Source: Anaerolineae bacterium (lineage in GTDB: Bacteria > Chloroflexota > Anaerolineae > E26-bin7). From it: 5,125 bases of DNA. Made by a program: the position numbers and the translations under genes. A model generated the notes under the pieces. It made no database searches and was not told the origin of the DNA. It worked only from the letters and a program-made list of their open reading frames with translations. Location of the stretch: contig JAOZOT010000272.1 of assembly GCA_029933115.1 (NCBI GenBank), positions 1 to 5,125 on the forward strand. The letters run 5' to 3'. This document shows, in pieces, positions 1 through 5,125 of the stretch (the stretch's first letter is position 1; each line of letters begins with the position of its first letter).

Positions 1-28
1 CCCCTGAATTTTCACCGGGAAGGAGGTG

Positions 29-100
29 ATGGCTGGAGAGCAATCAACTGGTAGTTTGACCTATGTGCAGGGTTCTGCACGCCGTAAACACATTCTCTGA
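29..100 (+). CDS. possible short leader ORF upstream of the binding protein (weak)
   Basis: An ATG at 29 opens a 23-codon frame ending in TGA at 98-100, four bases before the Shine-Dalgarno of the binding-protein gene. The bases just before it, AAGGAGGTGAT at 20-30, match the complement of the bacterial 16S 3' end over 11 positions. However, the GGAGG core (22-26) is only two bases from the ATG, which is too close for efficient initiation. The peptide begins MAGEQSTG and ends RRKHIL, has no recognisable domain and no run of one amino acid that would suggest classical attenuation. Its position would allow translational coupling to the next gene. It may equally be chance in an untranslated leader. 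Confidence 0.15.
   Translation: MAGEQSTGSLTYVQGSARRKHIL
65..80. promoter_or_regulatory. perfect 6-bp inverted repeat in the operon leader
   Basis: GTGCAG (65-70) and CTGCAC (75-80) are perfect reverse complements around a GGTT spacer, and T64-G81 could add a wobble pair in RNA. It lies 35 bases before the binding-protein start. As DNA it could be an operator half-site pair; as RNA it is a compact tetraloop hairpin. No T-run follows, so it is not a normal intrinsic terminator. Which role applies, if any, cannot be told from sequence alone. Confidence 0.4.
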
Positions 101-115
101 AGAAGGAGGGGAGAA

Positions 116-1621
116 ATGCTTACCAGACGATGGATTGCGAGCTTTGTAGCCCTGGTGGCCATCTTGTCACTGCTAGCCGCCTGCGGTCCCACGCCAACCC
201 CGGAGGTAATAGAGAAGGTAGTCAAAGAGACCGTGGTGGTCGAGAAAGAGGTTGAGGTCACCAAGGTCGTGGAGGTGGAGAAAGAAGTGGTGATAACCCC
301 CACGCCCGTTCCGGTGGCGAGGCCGGGGGATATCGTCATCAAAGCTATGGGCTACGGCGGGCCATCTGACGTGACCCGGGTTACCAACCTCCAAGAAGCG
401 GCCGGGAGACTGAACAAAAAGTTCAAGAAGGAGGAGAAGGATATCCACATCGTGCTGGAAGTCTCCGAGTTCGAGACGGCCGGAGACCAAGACGGATTCC
501 GACAGAGATTTGTCCTGGCCTGCAAGGCAGGCACCGCACCCTGCATCAGGACCTTCTCCTACACAGAGATCCCGGAATGGGTAGAGGCTGGCTACATCAT
601 CTCTCTCGACGAGTACATTGAGCAGTACCCGGACGTGTTCGGTGACACTATCCCCGCTCTGTGGGATGCCGTGACCTGGAAAGGCAAGCGGTATGGCGTC
701 CTCCAGGACACTGAGGTGCGGGTCATCTTCTACCGCAAGGATAAGCTCAAGGAACTGGGTTGGAGCGACGCTGAAATCGAGGCGCTGCCCCAAAAGGTCA
801 TTGACGGCGAGTTCACACTGGATGACCTGGTAGCCGTGGCCAAAGAGTCGGTGGAGAAGGGGGTCACCAAATGGGGCATCTATCACCGACCCAGCAAGGG
901 CAACACTTTCCTCCACCCATACCTGGCCTATGGTGGCACCCTTCAAAACCCGGACACCGGCAAGCTGGTGCTGGACGAGTCGGCCGCCCTGGGCAACCTG
1001 GAGTTCCACTATAACATCTGCCAGGAGGCCAAGGTCACTCCGCCGGAGATCACCAGCTACGGCTGGCGGGATGGCATCCATCCGGCCGTAGTGATGGGCG
1101 ACACCCTCTTCTGGTTCGGTGGCACCTGGCACTGGGCCGAGTACCAGCGGGTTGACTACGGACAGGGGACATGGACGGCAGACGACATGAAGGAGCTGTT
1201 TGGGGTTATGCTCTACCCCGCGGCCGAGAAAGGCGGCAAGCCTGTCTCTAGCTCCAACCCCTACGTCTACATGATCTCCTCGTCCTGCCAGAACCCTGAC
1301 ATCGCCTTCCAGGTCATCGCCGAGGCCTCCAGCCCCGATCTGGTGGTCAAGCACGCCCTGAAGAGCGGCCACCTGGCCTGGCGGAAAGCCGCTCTAGAGG
1401 TGGACGAGTATAAGGCGGACGAGTTCACCAGCAGCGTCACGCCTTACTTGGAGTACACCAGCTTCATGCCCGCCCATCCTATGTGGAATGACTATCTGAC
1501 GACCTGGTACAACACAATCCAGGGCGTGGAGTTGGGTGAGATGACGCCGGAAGAGGCCCTGGACTTCCTCAAGAGCGAGCTCCAGGCGACCATCGGTGAC
1601 GAACTGGAAGTCGTGCCCTAG
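116..1621 (+). CDS. ABC transporter extracellular solute-binding lipoprotein (carbohydrate type)
   Basis: This protein is inferred to capture a sugar or sugar-like solute outside the membrane and deliver it to the permeases encoded downstream. Its 501 residues start with a lipoprotein signal: basic N-region (MLTRRW), hydrophobic core about 7-20, and lipobox LAAC with the lipidated Cys at 23. Residues 26-29 are TPTP, 30-60 form a Val/Glu/Lys-rich stalk with VEKEV at 42-46 and 54-58, and 61-64 are TPTP again. The binding domain runs from about 70 to the end and fits the COG1653/UgpB type, with an aromatic-rich stretch at 332-343 (FWFGGTWHWAEY) that could line the ligand site. Mature cysteines are at 136, 143, 302 and 391. 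The ATG at 116 is supported by GGAGGGG at 105-111. It is about 60-80 residues longer than typical family members, mainly because of the stalk. The substrate is unknown; sugars, glycerol-phosphate or inositol-phosphate-like ligands are all possible. Confidence 0.93.
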   Translation: MLTRRWIASFVALVAILSLLAACGPTPTPEVIEKVVKETVVVEKEVEVTKVVEVEKEVVITPTPVPVARPGDIVIKAMGYGGPSDVTRVTNLQEAAGRLNKKFKKEEKDIHIVLEVSEFETAGDQDGFRQRFVLACKAGTAPCIRTFSYTEIPEWVEAGYIISLDEYIEQYPDVFGDTIPALWDAVTWKGKRYGVLQDTEVRVIFYRKDKLKELGWSDAEIEALPQKVIDGEFTLDDLVAVAKESVEKGVTKWGIYHRPSKGNTFLHPYLAYGGTLQNPDTGKLVLDESAALGNLEFHYNICQEAKVTPPEITSYGWRDGIHPAVVMGDTLFWFGGTWHWAEYQRVDYGQGTWTADDMKELFGVMLYPAAEKGGKPVSSSNPYVYMISSSCQNPDIAFQVIAEASSPDLVVKHALKSGHLAWRKAALEVDEYKADEFTSSVTPYLEYTSFMPAHPMWNDYLTTWYNTIQGVELGEMTPEEALDFLKSELQATIGDELEVVP

Positions 1622-1651
1622 CTGCTCACCCGGCTAACGGCCAAGACCCAA

Positions 1652-1713
1652 CCCGGCCTGTTCCTCCGCAATACGACTTGGAAAATAAGGGGTTTTTGGG
1701 GGAACAGGCCGGG
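1652..1713 (+). promoter_or_regulatory. large intergenic stem-loop between binding protein and permease genes
   Basis: The arms 1652-1664 and 1701-1713 are perfect 13-bp reverse complements (CCCGGCCTGTTCC with GGAACAGGCCGGG). The stem continues inward to 1668/1697 with two Watson-Crick and two G-U pairs, giving 17 pairs around a 28-base loop. It starts 30 bases after the binding-protein stop and ends 23 bases before the next Shine-Dalgarno. No T-run follows directly (the nearest, TTTTT, is at 1730-1734), so complete termination is unlikely. Known parallels, such as the malE-malF intergenic repeats of E. coli, protect the upstream mRNA from 3' decay so that binding protein exceeds permease. 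The same role is inferred here; partial termination is the alternative. Confidence 0.75.
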
Positions 1714-1736
1714 CTAATCAACTGCGTACTTTTTGT

Positions 1737-1743
1737 AAGGGAG
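1737..1743 (+). promoter_or_regulatory. ribosome binding site fixing the GTG start of the first permease
   Basis: AAGGGAG lies eight bases before GTG at 1752. The nearby ATGs at 1744 and 1750 share a different frame that hits TGA at 1753-1755, so they cannot start the permease. The next in-frame Met is residue 58, beyond the first membrane segment. GTG at 1752 is therefore the best start, and it overlaps the ATGTGA start-stop pair at 1750-1755. Confidence 0.7.
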
Positions 1744-1751
1744 ATGCAAAT

Positions 1752-2702
1752 GTGATAACTCAAGCAACGGTGATAGAAAGCCCCGAGGGAAGACCGGCAA
1801 CTTTTCTCGCTCGCCTCAAGAACTTTGCAGTCTATGTGCCCTTTCTGGGGCCCTTTCTTTTTCTTGTGGCAACCTATTTCTTTCTTCCCGTTGTTCTCAC
1901 CACTGCTCTCTCCTTCACCAGCATGGATAGCAAAATGCAGTGGGAGATCGTCGGCCTGGAGAATTTCAGAAGACTCTTTTCCGATCCTATCATCCCCAGA
2001 ATTGCACGCAATACCGTCATATACGTCGTGTTCACTTGCATATTCAACGTCGCCTTTGGCTTTTTCCTGGCCCTCCTGACCACCTATTTCGTGGAGCGAG
2101 AGAACATCGGGCTGATCTTTCGCTCGATCTGGCTGTTGCCGCGTATGACACCTTCCGTCATCTACATCATCATGTGGCAATGGTTCGTCTCTCCCACAGA
2201 GGCTGGGTTTGTGAACCAGATTCTACATGCCCTTGGCCGACCGCCGCAAGCCTGGCTGGCCAGGCAACCTATGCCCATTGTCATCCTGGTGAACGGGGTC
2301 ATCGGCGCCTCTTTTGGAATGATCATCTTCTCGGCAGCCATCAAATCCATCCCTGTGGACCTCATCAGGGCGGCCAGGGTAGACGGCGCCTCCGATCTGG
2401 CTATCGTGCGCCGCATCATCGTGCCCATGCTTAAATGGCCCATCATGTTCCTGACTATCTGGCAGACCTTGTCGCTGCTGGCCTCTTACGAGTACATCCT
2501 GCTGCTGACCGATGGCGGCCCCTTCTACAAAAGCGAGGTGTGGTCTCTGAACGCCTATCACCGGGCCTTTTCCAGCCTGCAATTTGGCTACGGCGCTTCC
2601 ATCGCCTTGGTCCTGGTTATAGTGGGCGTCATAGCCACTATTATTATGTTAAAGCTCTTCGGCTTTCAGCGGCTGATGGAGCCGGCGAAGGCCGGCGCCT
2701 GA
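1752..2702 (+). CDS. ABC sugar transporter permease, MalF/UgpA-like
   Basis: This is an inner-membrane channel subunit of the importer (COG1175, binding-protein-dependent transport inner-membrane component). The 316 residues show six likely membrane segments near 28-52, 87-112, 121-145, 173-197, 232-253 and 278-301. The cytoplasmic EAA loop at about 203-226 reads RAARVDGA (206-213) and ends with IIVP (222-225), which marks it as the surface contacting the ATPase. The conserved Glu of this loop is replaced by Arg206 (codon AGG, 2367-2369). LTDGGPFYKSEVWSLNAYHRAF-like residues at 252-273 are the MalF-type signature before the last segment. It lacks the large periplasmic loop of E. coli MalF, as most family members do. 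It starts at GTG, the only non-ATG start among the four genes, and sits behind a strong stem-loop, so it is probably made in smaller amounts than the binding protein. Confidence 0.93.
   Translation: MITQATVIESPEGRPATFLARLKNFAVYVPFLGPFLFLVATYFFLPVVLTTALSFTSMDSKMQWEIVGLENFRRLFSDPIIPRIARNTVIYVVFTCIFNVAFGFFLALLTTYFVERENIGLIFRSIWLLPRMTPSVIYIIMWQWFVSPTEAGFVNQILHALGRPPQAWLARQPMPIVILVNGVIGASFGMIIFSAAIKSIPVDLIRAARVDGASDLAIVRRIIVPMLKWPIMFLTIWQTLSLLASYEYILLLTDGGPFYKSEVWSLNAYHRAFSSLQFGYGASIALVLVIVGVIATIIMLKLFGFQRLMEPAKAGA
2681..2696 (+). repeat. GC-rich hairpin at the 3' end of the first permease gene
   Basis: The palindrome GCCGGC occurs at 2681-2686 and again at 2691-2696 around GAAG, forming a perfect 6-bp hairpin that ends four bases before the TGA stop. 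It encodes residues EPAKAGA at the C-terminus. No T-run follows, so termination is not implied. It may slow ribosomes or protect the mRNA at the junction with the second permease, but it may also be a by-product of codon use. Confidence 0.3.
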
Positions 2703-2751
2703 ATACAACCTTCCGATTGCCGGAGCAACTGCGAGATATGGAGAAACACCC

Positions 2752-3684
2752 ATGTCAGCCCCAGAGACTCTAACAACTGCACCTACCGAGCTTGTGGCCA
2801 GGGTGCCACTGTGGGAGAGAATCCGAATCAGAGCCGGCAAAGTCCTGGCTTATTCCCTCATCGTCATTGTGTCACTGCCCATCATCGTGATGTACGTTTG
2901 GCTCTTCATGCAATCCATCAGCACGCAAGTGCTGTTGGGTTTCATACCCAAAAAGCTCAGCCTGAATAATTGGCGGTTCCTGTGGAGTGAGGTCACCATC
3001 GGGGTGAGGACTTATACCAGCATCTGGCCTGTGGTGCTCAATACCTTTGTCTTTGCTATGGGCGTAACGTTCGTAGTCGTGCTGGTGAGCGCCCTCTCCG
3101 GCTTTGCCCTCTCGCGGTTCCAGTTCCGAGGGCGAACCCAACTCACACAGATGACTATCTTGCTCCACGCCTTTCCCGGCGTGACTCTTCTGATTGCCAT
3201 CTACTACATCCTTTTCGTCCTCTGGAAGGTGCCAATCATTGGGCCCATCATTGGATTGAATAGCATTTGGGGCGTAGTTTTCGTAAAGTCCGCACTGGAG
3301 ATTCCTATGGCCGCCTGGATCGTAAAGGGATTCTTCGATGACATCCCCTGGGACATCGAATGGGCAGCTTATGTGGACGGTTGCAGCCGGCTGCAAGCCT
3401 GGCGCAGAGTTATCTTGCCTGTGATCCAGCCCGGCATTGCTTCTGTCGCTATTTTCGCCTTCCTGGCCGGGTGGTCAGAGTTTCTCTACCTGTTCACCTT
3501 CATCTTCGAGCAGAAGAATTTCACCCTCTCCCTGTACGTGAAGCAGCTCATCGGCGACTTCAAGTTTGTGGACTATGGGCTTCTGTCGGCCGCCGCCCTG
3601 TTTTATATGATTCCACCTCTGCTATTCTTCCTCTTCACTCAGAAGTCGCTGCTGAGGGTTTCTTTCGGCGGAGTCAAAGGGTAG
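2752..3684 (+). CDS. ABC sugar transporter permease, MalG/UgpE-like
   Basis: This is the second channel subunit (COG0395), pairing with the product of the preceding gene. The 310 residues have likely membrane segments near 31-54, 93-117, 131-157, 170-192, 228-250 and 276-297. The EAA loop at about 203-226 reads EWAAYVDGC (203-211) and continues to ILP (221-223); the second, conserved Glu of the EAA pattern is Trp204 (codon TGG, 3361-3363), and the Ala after DG is Cys211. The C-terminus ends FGGVKG, matching the MalG-type tail (usually GAVKG). The ATG at 2752 follows GGAG at 2740-2743 with an eight-base spacer. The gene starts 49 bases after the first permease and ends 10 bases before the ATPase, so co-transcription is very likely. 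Confidence 0.93.
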   Translation: MSAPETLTTAPTELVARVPLWERIRIRAGKVLAYSLIVIVSLPIIVMYVWLFMQSISTQVLLGFIPKKLSLNNWRFLWSEVTIGVRTYTSIWPVVLNTFVFAMGVTFVVVLVSALSGFALSRFQFRGRTQLTQMTILLHAFPGVTLLIAIYYILFVLWKVPIIGPIIGLNSIWGVVFVKSALEIPMAAWIVKGFFDDIPWDIEWAAYVDGCSRLQAWRRVILPVIQPGIASVAIFAFLAGWSEFLYLFTFIFEQKNFTLSLYVKQLIGDFKFVDYGLLSAAALFYMIPPLLFFLFTQKSLLRVSFGGVKG

Positions 3685-3694
3685 GGAGGAGAAA

Positions 3695-4774
3695 ATGCGA
3701 GTAGATCTCAAGAACATCTGCAAGCAATTCGGCAACGTCGTGGCCGTAGACGATTTGAACCTGGATATCAAGCACGGTGAGTTCATCTCTCTGCTTGGGC
3801 CCAGCGGTTGCGGCAAGACGACGACGCTGCTCATGGTGGCCGGCATTTATAAACCCACCGCAGGCCACATCTATTTTGGGGAAAGGATCGTCAACGATCT
3901 GCCGCCCAAGGATCGCAACATCGGCATGGTCTTCCAGAGCTATGCCCTCTACCCGCACATGACCGTTTTCGAGAATCTGACTTTTCCCATGCAGCTTCAG
4001 AAAGTGCCGAGAGATGAGATGAAAAAACGAGCCCAGCGGGTGGCCGATATGATGGGCATCGGGCATCTGATGGATCGCAAGCCGGCACAACTCTCCGGTG
4101 GGCAGCAACAGCGCGTGGCCCTGGGCCGAGCCCTGGTCAAAGAGCCCCAGTTGCTGCTGTTCGACGAGCCGCTGTCGAACCTCGATGCCCGCCTGCGCCT
4201 CTCAATGCGCGCCGAGATCAAGCGCCTCCAGTTCGAGCTGGGCATTACATCCATCTATGTGACCCACGACCAGGTAGAGGCCATGACCATGGCCGACCGC
4301 ATTGCCGTCATGAAGGAGGGGCGACTGCAGGCCTACTGCCCTCCAGACGAACTGTACGACCGGCCGCGCACCCTGTTCGTCGCCGGCTTTGTGGGCAACC
4401 CGCCGATGAACTTCTTGGACGTGGAGGTCGTCCGCGAGAACGGCGAGTATCATGCCCGCCGGGCAGGATTCGACGTGGTGGTGCCGGCCGACCGAGGCGA
4501 GAAGGCTGTTGACAGAGGCAACGTCATCCTGGGCATCCGCCCCGAGGACGTGACCATCGCTGACGATGAGGGAATCGCCGGTGAAATCTATGTCGTCGAA
4601 CCGCTGGGCCGCGACGATCTGATTGACGTACGCATTGGTGAGATCAGCATCCATGTGCTGGCCGATCCTGCCCTGGGCTTGAGAATGGGTCAGACCGTGA
4701 GACTCAATTTCAACACCCACAAAGTGCAGTTCTTTGACCCTCAGACGGAAAATTCGCTGCTCTGGACCGACTAG
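3695..4774 (+). CDS. ABC transporter ATP-binding protein, MalK/UgpC-like with TOBE domain
   Basis: This cytoplasmic ATPase should dimerise under the two permeases and drive import (COG3839). All ATPase motifs are intact in its 359 residues: A-loop aromatic Phe12, Walker A GPSGCGKT (35-42), Q-loop Gln81 in MVFQSYALYPH, signature LSGGQ (133-137), Walker B LLLFDE (153-158), D-loop SNLD (161-164) and switch His191. A C-terminal TOBE-type regulatory region starts near 236 (NPPMNF) and includes LGIRPED (279-285). Length and layout match MalK/UgpC. After Walker A the usual TTTLRMIAG is TTTLLMVAG, so the position equal to MalK Arg47 is Leu46 (codon CTC, 3830-3832). The start has an excellent Shine-Dalgarno, GGGAGGAG at 3684-3691, overlapping the previous gene's stop, which favours coupled translation. 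UgpC-like ATPases can serve several importers, but its place in the operon suggests this is the dedicated one. Confidence 0.95.
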   Translation: MRVDLKNICKQFGNVVAVDDLNLDIKHGEFISLLGPSGCGKTTTLLMVAGIYKPTAGHIYFGERIVNDLPPKDRNIGMVFQSYALYPHMTVFENLTFPMQLQKVPRDEMKKRAQRVADMMGIGHLMDRKPAQLSGGQQQRVALGRALVKEPQLLLFDEPLSNLDARLRLSMRAEIKRLQFELGITSIYVTHDQVEAMTMADRIAVMKEGRLQAYCPPDELYDRPRTLFVAGFVGNPPMNFLDVEVVRENGEYHARRAGFDVVVPADRGEKAVDRGNVILGIRPEDVTIADDEGIAGEIYVVEPLGRDDLIDVRIGEISIHVLADPALGLRMGQTVRLNFNTHKVQFFDPQTENSLLWTD

Positions 4775-4782
4775 AACGCGAA

Positions 4783-4802
4783 GCGTGAACCATCCCTCAC
4801 GC
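4783..4802 (+). terminator. weak candidate terminator hairpin after the operon
   Basis: GCGTGA (4783-4788) and TCACGC (4797-4802) are perfect reverse complements with an eight-base loop, starting nine bases after the ATPase stop. There is no T-run behind it, the first one being TTTT at 4857-4860, so it does not meet the usual intrinsic-terminator pattern. Its position at the operon end is the main support. Confidence 0.3.
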
Positions 4803-4894
4803 CTCACGGTCACGGACCTCGGCCGCCATCACCTTGAAAGCCGAAGTAGACAAACCTTTTAGAGCCAGGCTGAGCAAATCATTGGACGCCTGAG

Positions 4895-4912
4895 CCTGCC
4901 AATGCCGGCAGG
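4895..4912. repeat. 6-bp inverted repeat
   Basis: CCTGCC (4895-4900) pairs with GGCAGG (4907-4912) around AATGCC. Its right arm overlaps the left arm of the larger inverted repeat at 4909-4959, so in RNA the two would exclude each other. Confidence 0.4.
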
Positions 4913-4959
4913 GCGAAGCAAGTGTCCTGCGCACATCACGGGATGAAAGGCTTCGCCTG
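4909..4959. repeat. bulged 10-bp inverted repeat containing GCGAAGC/GCTTCGC
   Basis: GGCGAAGC at 4912-4919 is the exact reverse complement of GCTTCGCC at 4950-4957. Adding CA at 4909-4910 with TG at 4958-4959 gives ten pairs with one bulged G at 4911, around a 30-base loop. The left arm could instead pair with CGCCTGCCG at 4999-5007, again with one bulge. Confidence 0.5.
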
Positions 4960-4979
4960 ATCGTACCCACAAGGGCTTT

Positions 4980-5001
4980 GGCGTCTTTGTTATGTGACGC
5001 C
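4980..5001. repeat. 6-bp inverted repeat
   Basis: GGCGTC (4980-4985) and GACGCC (4996-5001) are reverse complements around the T-rich spacer TTTGTTATGT. GACGCCTG here (4996-5003) also occurs directly at 4885-4892. Confidence 0.4.
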
Positions 5002-5012
5002 TGCCGTACTTT

Positions 5013-5032
5013 GGGCTTGCGCTGCGAAGCCC
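5013..5032. repeat. 8-bp bulged hairpin with GGGCTT/AAGCCC arms
   Basis: GGGCTT (5013-5018) pairs perfectly with AAGCCC (5027-5032). With G5019 bulged, C5020-G5026 and G5021-C5025 extend the stem around a CTG loop. No T-run follows; the next bases are GGGGAGC, so it is not a standard terminator for either direction that I can see. Confidence 0.45.
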
Positions 5033-5043
5033 GGGGAGCTTGA

Positions 5044-5053
5044 GGGGTACCCC
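5044..5053. repeat. 10-bp perfect palindrome
   Basis: GGGGTACCCC is self-complementary. TGA at 5041-5043 and TCA at 5055-5057 extend the symmetry with one extra A. A loop this small disfavours an RNA hairpin, so if functional it is more likely a protein-binding site on DNA. Confidence 0.3.
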
Positions 5054-5102
5054 ATCAACCCCACCTCCCGACCCTGACAGCGTGTCTGAAAAATGCTCGT
5101 AG

Positions 5103-5120
5103 TGGCGACTTGAGTCGCTA
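5103..5120. repeat. palindrome of dispersed-repeat type at the window edge
   Basis: GCGACT (5105-5110) and AGTCGC (5113-5118) pair around TG, and G5104-T5119 plus T5103-A5120 extend the stem to eight pairs. The form (a short GC-rich palindrome around a two-base spacer, in non-coding DNA) resembles small interspersed palindromic elements that I recall from Chloroflexota genomes. The element may continue past the window end, so its true extent is unknown. Confidence 0.4.
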
Positions 5121-5125
5121 ATGAC

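Larger units (their letters stand above)
4775..5125. other. non-coding downstream region rich in inverted repeats
   Basis: I find no gene here that I can support: open frames are short, lack ribosome binding sites and match nothing I recognise, and no tRNA-like fold is evident. The stretch instead carries at least six inverted repeats, listed separately, and the heptamer GCGAAGC at 4778-4784, 4913-4919 and 5024-5030 plus its inverse GCTTCGC at 4950-4956. It could be a structured 3' end, a small RNA, a cluster of dispersed palindromic repeats, or the leader of a gene beyond the window. Confidence 0.6.

Noticed and set aside
1..54. Frame open from the left edge to TAG at 52-54, possibly the tail of an upstream gene
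   Set aside because: Only 17 codons are visible, with no recognisable motif; chance openness is as likely.
56..90. TTGACC at 56-61 as a -35 box
   Set aside because: No acceptable -10 lies at 16-18 bases; the nearest AT-rich hexamer, TAAACA at 85-90, is 23 bases away and a poor match.
173..1372. Long antisense frame of 399 codons opposite the binding-protein gene
   Set aside because: It mirrors the codon usage of a clear sense gene, has no recognisable domain or plausible ribosome binding site, and is rich in His/Val/Asp as expected of a shadow frame.
1626..2180. Minus-strand frame covering the intergenic stem-loop and the start of the first permease
   Set aside because: It has no domain, low-complexity lysine-rich stretches and conflicts with the supported permease start and its Shine-Dalgarno.
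2872..3396. Antisense frame of 174 codons inside the second permease
   Set aside because: It is hydrophilic, lacks motifs and lies fully opposite a well-supported membrane protein, so it is a shadow.
3695..4774. Assigning the operon to a defined substrate such as maltose, glycerol-3-phosphate or inositol-phosphate
   Set aside because: The subunits fit the broad carbohydrate-importer family, but no neighbouring enzyme or diagnostic residue visible by eye separates these options.
4902..4946. Short ATG frame of 14 codons in the downstream region
   Set aside because: It has no ribosome binding site and overlaps the inverted repeats; nothing supports translation.
4775..5125. CRISPR array or tRNA gene in the repeat-rich tail
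   Set aside because: The repeats are short, irregularly spaced inverted arms rather than regular direct repeats with spacers, and no cloverleaf with a CCA-type end or T-loop is seen.

Overview
The window holds one complete four-gene operon for a carbohydrate-type (CUT1-like) ABC importer, all on the + strand: an extracellular solute-binding lipoprotein (116-1621), a MalF/UgpA-like permease (1752-2702), a MalG/UgpE-like permease (2752-3684) and a MalK/UgpC-like ATPase with a C-terminal TOBE domain (3695-4774). Gene order and spacing (130, 49 and 10 bases) fit a single transcript. The lipoprotein would capture the solute outside the membrane, the two permeases would form the channel, and two ATPase copies would power it from the cytoplasm. 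No enzyme or regulator gene lies in the window, so the substrate cannot be read from context.

The likely source is a member of Chloroflexota (Anaerolineae or a relative). The reason is the binding protein: its lipobox is followed by a Thr-Pro element, a long valine/glutamate/lysine-rich stalk and a second Thr-Pro element, a style I associate with lipoproteins of that phylum. This is inference from recall, not a database result.

Layout: 1-115 is a leader with an almost perfect anti-Shine-Dalgarno match, a possible 23-codon leader ORF (29-100) and a perfect 6-bp hairpin (65-80). The gap between binding protein and first permease (1622-1751) contains a perfect 13-bp inverted repeat, extendable to 17 pairs with G-U, which probably sets the ratio of binding protein to permease. 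The first permease starts at GTG. The last 351 bases (4775-5125) show no supportable gene but are unusually dense in inverted repeats and contain the heptamer GCGAAGC three times directly and once inverted.

The most notable point inside the genes is a matched set of substitutions at the permease-ATPase interface. Both permeases lack the conserved glutamate of the EAA loop (Arg in one, Trp in the other), and the ATPase has Leu where MalK has Arg47, the residue that contacts those glutamates in the E. coli maltose transporter. This suggests a transporter subfamily with a rewired coupling interface. Otherwise the window looks like an ordinary sugar-transport locus; I see no sign of a wholly new system.
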